Below, piece by piece: positions 58,851-64,000 of a DNA stretch of 64,000 bases. The stretch is from Iris pallida. Its lineage: Eukaryota; Streptophyta; Magnoliopsida; Asparagales; Iridaceae. A model generated the notes under the pieces. The model was not told where the DNA came from. It did no database searches and worked only from the letters and a program-made list of their open reading frames with translations. Where the stretch lies: the NCBI GenBank assembly GCA_029216955.1, contig JANAVB010033217.1, positions 2,672,647 to 2,736,646 on the forward strand, read 5' to 3'. The number at the start of each line of letters is the position of its first letter. Position 1 is the first letter of the stretch. A program made the translations under genes and the position numbers.

Positions 58851-59700
58851 GGGATTATTTGTGGACCTGTTACCCTAGGCGTACCTTAGTTTTAGGTACA
58901 GATAACAAGTGGTCAGGATATCCGGAACAGCCATGGCAAAGTGGTCATGGGTGCTCTCAGTATTGGGAAAAAGAATGCCGTAGAGCAGCTGGGCTCCCGG
59001 GGCATGATGAGATGGTGGATTTATGCTAAGAAGCTTAGCAAGGGATATTTGTGGACCTATTATCCTTGGCGTACCCTGGTTCAGGATACGGATAATGGGA
59101 TGAAAGGAAACCAACGTATTTGCTCAGAGGTTATGAGAACATGGCAAACATGAGGGTTTTACCGTAGAATCTTCATACTCAGAGGTAATGAGAACATGGC
59201 AGGGGAGACTTCACGGAAGATATTCGTGGTCACTAGCGGACATTTGTGGTCAACAGAGGACATTTGTGGTCAATAGAGGACATTTGTGGTCAATAGAGGA
59301 CATTTGTGGTCAACAGAAGACATTTGTGGACCTATTATCCTTGTCGTACTCCGGTTGTGGGTACAGATAATAGGTTGAAAGGGGACCGACATACTTGCTC
59401 CGAGGTAATGTGGACATGGCAAGCATGAAGGTTTCTTCGACGGAGCCTTCCCACTCAGAGGTAATGAGGACATGGCAGGAGTGGGCTCAATGAAGAGGGG
59501 GTACATAGAACGACTCAGAGGTAGGAGAACGTGGAAGTTCTATGCGAGGGAGTGGTTTGTTTTTGGTGGAAGTAAAAACGACTCAGAGGTAATAAGGACA
59601 TGGCCGTTTCGGAAATTTGTGGATCGATTACCCTTTTTGTGCACTGGGAGCACGGGTAGTGGATCATGAGGGAGGATCTCTTCCAGGAAGAAAGTTCAGA
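58851..59700. repeat. 3'-region repeats of the right-hand element
   Basis: A ~60-bp block (atttgtggacctattatcc, ggcgtacc, ggatacggataa) recurs near 58,857, 59,048, 59,324 and, degenerate, 59,618. A 20-bp unit (ggacatttgtggtcaacaga) is tandem about five times at 59,219-59,330. 'actcagaggtaatgagaaca' recurs near 59,130, 59,180, 59,400, 59,455, 59,512 and 59,580. Confidence 0.85.
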
Positions 59701-59735
59701 GCATACGTGACTTACTATCTGAAAGAGTGACCGGA

Positions 59736-59945
59736 ATGTGAGTTCAGAGGCACCAGCGGGTACATGACTCGGTAATTTAGAATATTGAGAAAGTGTGAGT
59801 GCAGCGGCACCAGCGGGTACATGACTCGATAATCTGAAATATTGTGGATGTGAGTTCAGCGGTACCAGCGGGTACATGACTCGATAATCTGAAATATTGT
59901 GGATGTGAGTTCAGCGGTACCAGTGGGTACAAGACTCGAAGATCT
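59736..59945. repeat. ~55-bp tandem repeat, four copies
   Basis: Copies of gtgagttcagcggtaccagc followed by gggtacatgactcgataatc start near 59,739, 59,795, 59,850 and 59,905. The array begins just past the pol stop, in the region of Tat elements known to seed satellite repeats. Confidence 0.88.
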
Positions 59946-59960
59946 TGGAGAGAATGTCGT

Positions 59961-60893
59961 TTAGACATAATATTTCTTCAGAAACTTGCCGTTGACGGGG
60001 AACATGAGCAAGTCTCCGTTTTGTTTTGCGAGACGATAAGCACCGTTGGAGAATACTGTCTCAATGATAAATGGGCCTTTCCACTTTGGCTGGAACTTGC
60101 CGGCGGTCTTGTTAGTCATGACCATCGACCTCCGGACTGCCAGGACGGGGTCGCCCACCTGGAATGTTCTGATTTTATCCTTCTTGTTGAAGGCTCCAGA
60201 GATGCGTGCTTGGTATAGCTCAATTCTTTGCTGAGCCAGGAGGCGCTTTTCATCTAAGGCCTCTAACTCTTGTAGCCGGCGTCGATAGTTATCATCCGTC
60301 GTCAACTGATGTGTGAGGGCGACGCGAAGCGAGGGGATCTGAGTCTCTAATGGGAGAACTGCCTCGCTCCCGTATACTAGGGAGAACGGTGTATTCCCGG
60401 TGGCTGTTCGGACTGTAGTACGGTACGCCCATAAACACTCACCGAGCTTCTCGTTCCAGTCGCGTTTGTTGGAGGAGACAAACTTCTTGAGGAGCTTGAT
60501 GATTGTTTTGTTGAATGCCTCTGCCAACCCGTTCGCTGCTGGGTTGTATGGTGTCGAAGCGACATTCTGAATACGGTACTTATCGCAGAACCGATAGAAT
60601 GCGTGGTTTGCAAACTGCGGACCATTATCATGGATGATCCTTCGGGACAGTCCAAAGCAGTAGATAACATGATGCTTAAGAAAACTGATCACGTTTGAAG
60701 TCTTGACTTCTGCGAGTGGGACAGCTTCCTCCCACTTGGAGAAGTAATCAGTGATCGCAAGTATGAAGCGATGTCCTCGGGAGGAAGGTGGGGTGATTGG
60801 ACCAATAATGTCCATTCCCCATGCTTCGAATGGCCAGGACGCCACAGTCGGATGTAGAAATTCGGATGGTTGGTGAATGAAGTCCGCATGGAC
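59961..60893 (-). CDS. Integrase core and C-terminal region, right-hand Tat element
   Basis: Open from after the TAG at 60,894. From the Met at 60,845, D,D(35)E residues are Asp12 (GMDIIG), Asp73 (HDNGPQF) and Glu109 (NGLAEAFNK), with 35 residues between the last two. A GKFQPKWKGPFII (GPF/Y-like) segment follows and the protein ends NGKFLKKYYV without a chromodomain, as in Tat elements. It is in the same frame as RT and RNase H upstream, so it is the end of one polyprotein. Confidence 0.88.
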   Translation of the reverse strand, partial: VHADFIHQPSEFLHPTVASWPFEAWGMDIIGPITPPSSRGHRFILAITDYFSKWEEAVPLAEVKTSNVISFLKHHVIYCFGLSRRIIHDNGPQFANHAFYRFCDKYRIQNVASTPYNPAANGLAEAFNKTIIKLLKKFVSSNKRDWNEKLGECLWAYRTTVRTATGNTPFSLVYGSEAVLPLETQIPSLRVALTHQLTTDDNYRRRLQELEALDEKRLLAQQRIELYQARISGAFNKKDKIRTFQVGDPVLAVRRSMVMTNKTAGKFQPKWKGPFIIETVFSNGAYRLAKQNGDLLMFPVNGKFLKKYYV

Positions 60894-60962
60894 CTAGCAG
60901 GCTTTGCATTTTCTAGCATAATCTATCGTATCTGCCACTATTGTGGGCCAATAGTAGCCCAT

Positions 60963-61943
60963 TCATCGAAGGCGGTCTTGCAATTTTGGGCTGGGCTGGT
61001 CGGCCCCGCAGACACCATCATGAGCTTCTCGGACGGCTTCTTTGGCTTCTGCGTTTGACAGACACCGAAGAAGTAATCCGTCGTAGGAGCGACGATACAG
61101 CATTTTTGTCTCTGTATCGTAGAAGAATCTGAGAGAACGCCGTCTGATGGAAGTGGTTTCCTTTGGGTTCTCGGGCAGGATGTCGTAGACGACGAAGTCG
61201 ATGAATGGTTGTCTCCAATCTGTGGCATCATCGATCGTCTGGGCGGAATAACTCGCCACGAATTGAACATTGTTCTTGGGACAGGCCATTTCGTGGCTTA
61301 TTACATCCACTGATTGGCGATCATAATTCGAAACTGCAAGGGAAGCGGCAAGACCAGCTAGGGCATCGGCTTCGATATTTCGGAGTCTGGGAACGTGTTC
61401 GATGATGAACCCCTCGAACGATAAGATGATGTCAATCGCTATTTGGTGATAGGGGATTATGTCTTCGTGGCGGACCTCGTATGAGCCCCAGATCTGATTG
61501 ACGATTAACTGAGAATCGCCGTATGCTTCAAGATATTCTACCCCCAGCTCTCTTGCAAGTTGGAGGCCAATGACCAAAGCGTTGTACTCGGCCACATTGT
61601 TAGAGCAGGGCTCTGTGAGAGAGTAAGCGCGGTTAATCACGAATCCGGAAGAGGAGATCAGCACTACCCCGACTCCGACGACTATATTGCCTTTAGGTCC
61701 GATCCTTGAAGCACCGTCGAAGAACATTCGCCATATATTATCGTGAGAGGTTGCATGCGAGTCGGCAACCTCATCTGGGATCTCTTTATATATCCTGGAG
61801 GACTCCGAGCCTGGGTGGGCTGCTAAGAAGTCTGCCAGGGCTTGACCTTTGACTGTCTTTTGGGGGACGAAGATCATATGATAAGGGGACAGCAGTATTG
61901 CCCATGTAGCGAGGCGAGAGCTGAGTGCCCCTGGTTTAGTCAT
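60963..61943 (-). CDS. Archaeal-like second RNase H and integrase finger start, Tat element
   Basis: Open frame of 326 aa. After a linker, the second RNase H has Asp76 (MFFDGAS), Glu119 (NNVAEYNALV), Asp143 (YGDSQLIV) and Asp193 (IEADALAG), the catalytic pattern of the archaeal-type RNase H acquired by the Tat lineage. It runs into the integrase finger (REAHDGVCGA) and stops at a TGA (60,963). The finger's Cys pair (RKCKAC) lies beyond, just before the TAG at 60,894. Both stops fit C-to-T changes (CGA, CAG). Confidence 0.85.
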   Translation of the reverse strand: MTKPGALSSRLATWAILLSPYHMIFVPQKTVKGQALADFLAAHPGSESSRIYKEIPDEVADSHATSHDNIWRMFFDGASRIGPKGNIVVGVGVVLISSSGFVINRAYSLTEPCSNNVAEYNALVIGLQLARELGVEYLEAYGDSQLIVNQIWGSYEVRHEDIIPYHQIAIDIILSFEGFIIEHVPRLRNIEADALAGLAASLAVSNYDRQSVDVISHEMACPKNNVQFVASYSAQTIDDATDWRQPFIDFVVYDILPENPKETTSIRRRSLRFFYDTETKMLYRRSYDGLLLRCLSNAEAKEAVREAHDGVCGADQPSPKLQDRLR

Positions 61944-61964
61944 GAGGACCCTGAGAGGGTTGAC

Positions 61965-63329
61965 TCATGAGATCACATGTATCGTTTGTCCGGTGATATA
62001 CTGTCGTATTTTCTGAATGGCGAACACCAGGGCGAGGCATTCCTTCTCCACAGCAGTGTATCGGTGCTCTGGCCCAATCATCATTCGGCTGAGGTAATAT
62101 ATGGCCTGCTCATGGCCTGCATCATTGTTTTGTGCCAGCAGAGCCCCGAGGGAGTGTTCCATTGCTCGTACATAGAGCAGGAATAGTTTTCCAAGAACCG
62201 GGGCCACAAAGACTGGAGGATTTGACAAATATTCTTTGATGCTATCGAAAGCATGCTGACATTCCTCGTCCCATACGAATGAGACTCCTTTCTTCATGAG
62301 GTGCGTGAACGGTCGGCATCGCCCGAAGAGGTTGGAAATGAACCTCCTGATGTAGGCTAGCCTCTCTTGGAGGCCTCTGAGTTCGTGGAGATTTCTCGGG
62401 GGACCCATCTCCATGATTGCTTTTGTCTTCTCAGGGTCTACATGGATACCCTTTGCAGTAATGATGAAGCCTAAGAACTTCCCGCTGGATACGCCCAGAA
62501 AGGATTTCGTAGGGTTTATTTTTAGATTGTGCGCTCGTATCAGGTCGAATACCGTCCTCAGATCCTGCAGATGGTCTCCCTTACAGCGACTCTTGACAAT
62601 GATGTCATCAACGTAGCACTCTACCGTCTTGCGTAAGTGGTCTCTGAAGATAATGCTCATGGCTCTTTGATATATGGCGCCGACATTCCTCAAACCGAAA
62701 GGCATGACTGTGTAGCAGTATATGCCAATCGGTGTTCGGAATGATGTATGCTTCTTGTCATCAGAAGACATTTTGATTTGGTTGTACCCCGAAAAGCCAT
62801 CCATGAATGACATACGTTCGAAGCCGCAGGTATTATCGATCATGATGTCTGTAATAGGAAGGGAGAATTCATCTTTGGGGCACGCCTCGTTCAGATTGCG
62901 GAAGTCGATGCAGATTCGAATCTTCCCATTCTTCTTGAGGACGGGTACTATGTTGGCGACCCAGTCTGGATGTTGCTCCTCATGAATGAAGCCGCTGGAT
63001 ATCAGTTTGTTGACTTCGGCTTCGATTGCATCCATGATGCCTGGGCGGAAGCATCGTTGTTGTTGTTTGACTGGCTTTGCATCTGGCCGAATATTGAGTT
63101 TGTGAAGAGCAATGTCGGGATTTAACCCTGGCATGTCTTCATAGCTCCAGGCGAACACATCAATGTATTCTCGGACAAGTTCTAGCAGCGACTCCCGTTC
63201 TTCGTTTACTAGGCTTTTACTGACGAAGATTGGTTTTGGAGAAGATTCGCTGCCGAGGTCAACTTGTATAACCTCATCTTCAGTAGGAGGTTCTCTCAGT
63301 TCGAACCGCTTTTCCCATTGTGTGTTCAA
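61965..63329 (-). CDS. Reverse transcriptase and first RNase H, Tat element
   Basis: Open frame of 454 aa. RT has IRICIDFRNLN, SFMDGFSGYNQI, VMPFGLRNVGA and the catalytic YVDD in ECYVDDIIVKS, then FLGFIITAKGI and the connection to a first RNase H. That RNase H looks degenerate: LYVRAMEHSLGALL has Arg where the first catalytic Asp is expected. It is closed by a TGA at 61,965 (HVIS-stop-VNPLRVLM), which fits CGA to TGA; the frame then continues into the second RNase H. Confidence 0.88.
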   Translation of the reverse strand: MNTQWEKRFELREPPTEDEVIQVDLGSESSPKPIFVSKSLVNEERESLLELVREYIDVFAWSYEDMPGLNPDIALHKLNIRPDAKPVKQQQRCFRPGIMDAIEAEVNKLISSGFIHEEQHPDWVANIVPVLKKNGKIRICIDFRNLNEACPKDEFSLPITDIMIDNTCGFERMSFMDGFSGYNQIKMSSDDKKHTSFRTPIGIYCYTVMPFGLRNVGAIYQRAMSIIFRDHLRKTVECYVDDIIVKSRCKGDHLQDLRTVFDLIRAHNLKINPTKSFLGVSSGKFLGFIITAKGIHVDPEKTKAIMEMGPPRNLHELRGLQERLAYIRRFISNLFGRCRPFTHLMKKGVSFVWDEECQHAFDSIKEYLSNPPVFVAPVLGKLFLLYVRAMEHSLGALLAQNNDAGHEQAIYYLSRMMIGPEHRYTAVEKECLALVFAIQKIRQYITGQTIHVIS

Positions 63330-63941
63330 TTACTGGGCCCACGGCTCTAGCTCGAGGATTTCGGGGATGTCTTCGTCTTCTTCATAAGCGTCGGCGAATG
63401 CCATATTGACTGTCATGACTTGTCTGAACACATCTCCGATGCTGGTATCCGAGTCCGAAGTTGGTGACCCGGTTGAATGTGACTGCCAGTCACATTCTTC
63501 ATCTGAACTCTCAGGGGTTGTAGTAGGCATTACATACCCCAACCCGCATCGAGTTTTGCTATAGTAGTCTCGTGGTTTGCCCGTCGGGACTGGTGGCTTC
63601 AAAGGTAATCGTCGCCCAGTGTCGTAGTTCAAACCTGGCATCGTCTCCAGATCATACCCCTGTTTCTGCATGAGATATTTGGATTGGGGGCTATAGAGAT
63701 ACAGAGGCAGTCTCCCAGCATCTGACCCGAGGTCGGCTTCTTCTATGGTGAGGGGATGCGGGTTGTTCGTCCGGCCGAAGATGATTGGATGGTCTCCTCC
63801 CTCGAATATTCGGTAAGCGTCTTCTACTGGAGTAAGCTGGATCGCGGTGTACACATTTGTCACCTGTGTGTGTAGGTGAGTGCCTATACCGTGTTCCATA
63901 GCATACATTGTACATAGTTTATTGAGCTCGGTGTAGTTCAA
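63330..63941 (-). CDS. Linker between protease and RT with G-patch-like block, Tat element
   Basis: 203 aa from the Met at 63,941; the frame may continue past the window edge, so this Met is not a reliable start. It has YLMQKQGYDLETMPGLNYDT, RRLPLKPP and TRCGLGYVMP, then an acidic stretch (SSDEECD; AYEEDEDIPEI). A TAA at 63,330 (WAQ-stop-LNTQWEK) fits a CAA codon. The block is homologous to 49,320-49,526 of the pol-less element, which shows exactly where pol is missing there. Confidence 0.75.
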   Translation of the reverse strand: MNYTELNKLCTMYAMEHGIGTHLHTQVTNVYTAIQLTPVEDAYRIFEGGDHPIIFGRTNNPHPLTIEEADLGSDAGRLPLYLYSPQSKYLMQKQGYDLETMPGLNYDTGRRLPLKPPVPTGKPRDYYSKTRCGLGYVMPTTTPESSDEECDWQSHSTGSPTSDSDTSIGDVFRQVMTVNMAFADAYEEDEDIPEILELEPWAQ

Positions 63942-64000
63942 AGATAACCCTTTATTGAGGAAGTAAGGTATCTTTTCTAGGGGGATTACATCATCTGCGA

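Larger units (their letters stand above)
56475..64000 (-). mobile_element. Tat-type LTR element in minus orientation (3' LTR to pol; 5' end beyond window)
   Basis: Reading right to left: G-patch-like linker, RT, RNase H, second archaeal-like RNase H, integrase, a 2-kb repeat-rich 3' region with an antisense exon, polypurine tract, 3' LTR. The double RNase H and the order identify the Tat lineage. The left end is placed at 56,475 because TGTTTGCC there gives a ...CA terminus on the minus strand; this boundary is uncertain. Confidence 0.8.

Noticed and set aside
59219..59945. CRISPR-like spaced repeats
   Set aside because: Units are tandem without unique spacers, in a plant retroelement 3' region.

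Overview
The window is plant nuclear DNA made almost entirely of nested and tandem mobile elements. The coding relics are plant-type: Ty3/gypsy polyproteins of the chromovirus (Tekay/Del-like) and Tat/Ogre-like lineages, a DUF4371/hAT transposase and a plant-mobile-domain (PMD)-like protein. Very long LTRs and repeated nesting suggest a large-genome angiosperm. The species cannot be named, and no ordinary host gene, rRNA or tRNA was seen.

1-29,095: a head-to-tail array of one chromovirus family in which neighbouring units share LTRs: partial unit A, LTR1, unit B, LTR2, unit C, LTR3, unit D, LTR4. The period is about 8.3 kb and each LTR about 3.1 kb. The LTRs begin TGTCACTCCCC, end GGGGCGTGACA, and carry a 69-bp tandem repeat made of hairpins. 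Units encode Gag with two CCHC knuckles, protease, RT, RNase H, integrase and a terminal chromodomain-like segment, all broken by stops or frameshifts. None has the usual initiator-Met primer-binding site.

29,096-31,843: LTR4 abuts the rest of a hAT transposase pseudogene, followed by an exon-like stretch and a hAT-type terminus. 31,852-36,381: pieces of other gypsy LTRs, with a 384-bp MITE flanked by a 9-bp duplication. 36,382-39,840: a 3.46-kb minus-strand LTR with a minisatellite, a TA tract and a GC-rich leader. 39,841-42,947: no recognisable gene.

42,953-56,376: a complete 13.4-kb LTR element with a perfect 5-bp target duplication (ATTAT). Its sense strand encodes Gag and protease only; RT, RNase H and integrase are absent. 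Their place is taken by a multi-exon gene on the opposite strand with its own TATA box, a first exon beginning MAPKK, a PMD-like body and a coiled-coil tail. The 3' LTR lies behind its promoter. This is the most interesting object in the window.

56,475-64,000: a second, related Tat-type element in minus orientation, running off the right edge. It keeps RT, two RNase H domains (the second of the archaeal-like type) and integrase in one frame interrupted by four nonsense codons, each explicable by a C-to-T change. Next to its 3' LTR it has a similarly placed antisense TATA box and MAPKK exon, but no PMD body. In both Tat-type elements a short motif of the LTR (TTTACGC in one, GCCGCAT in the other) also flanks the antisense first exon. 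A plausible reading is a pol-less element with an antisense accessory gene that depends on pol-bearing relatives such as its neighbour.
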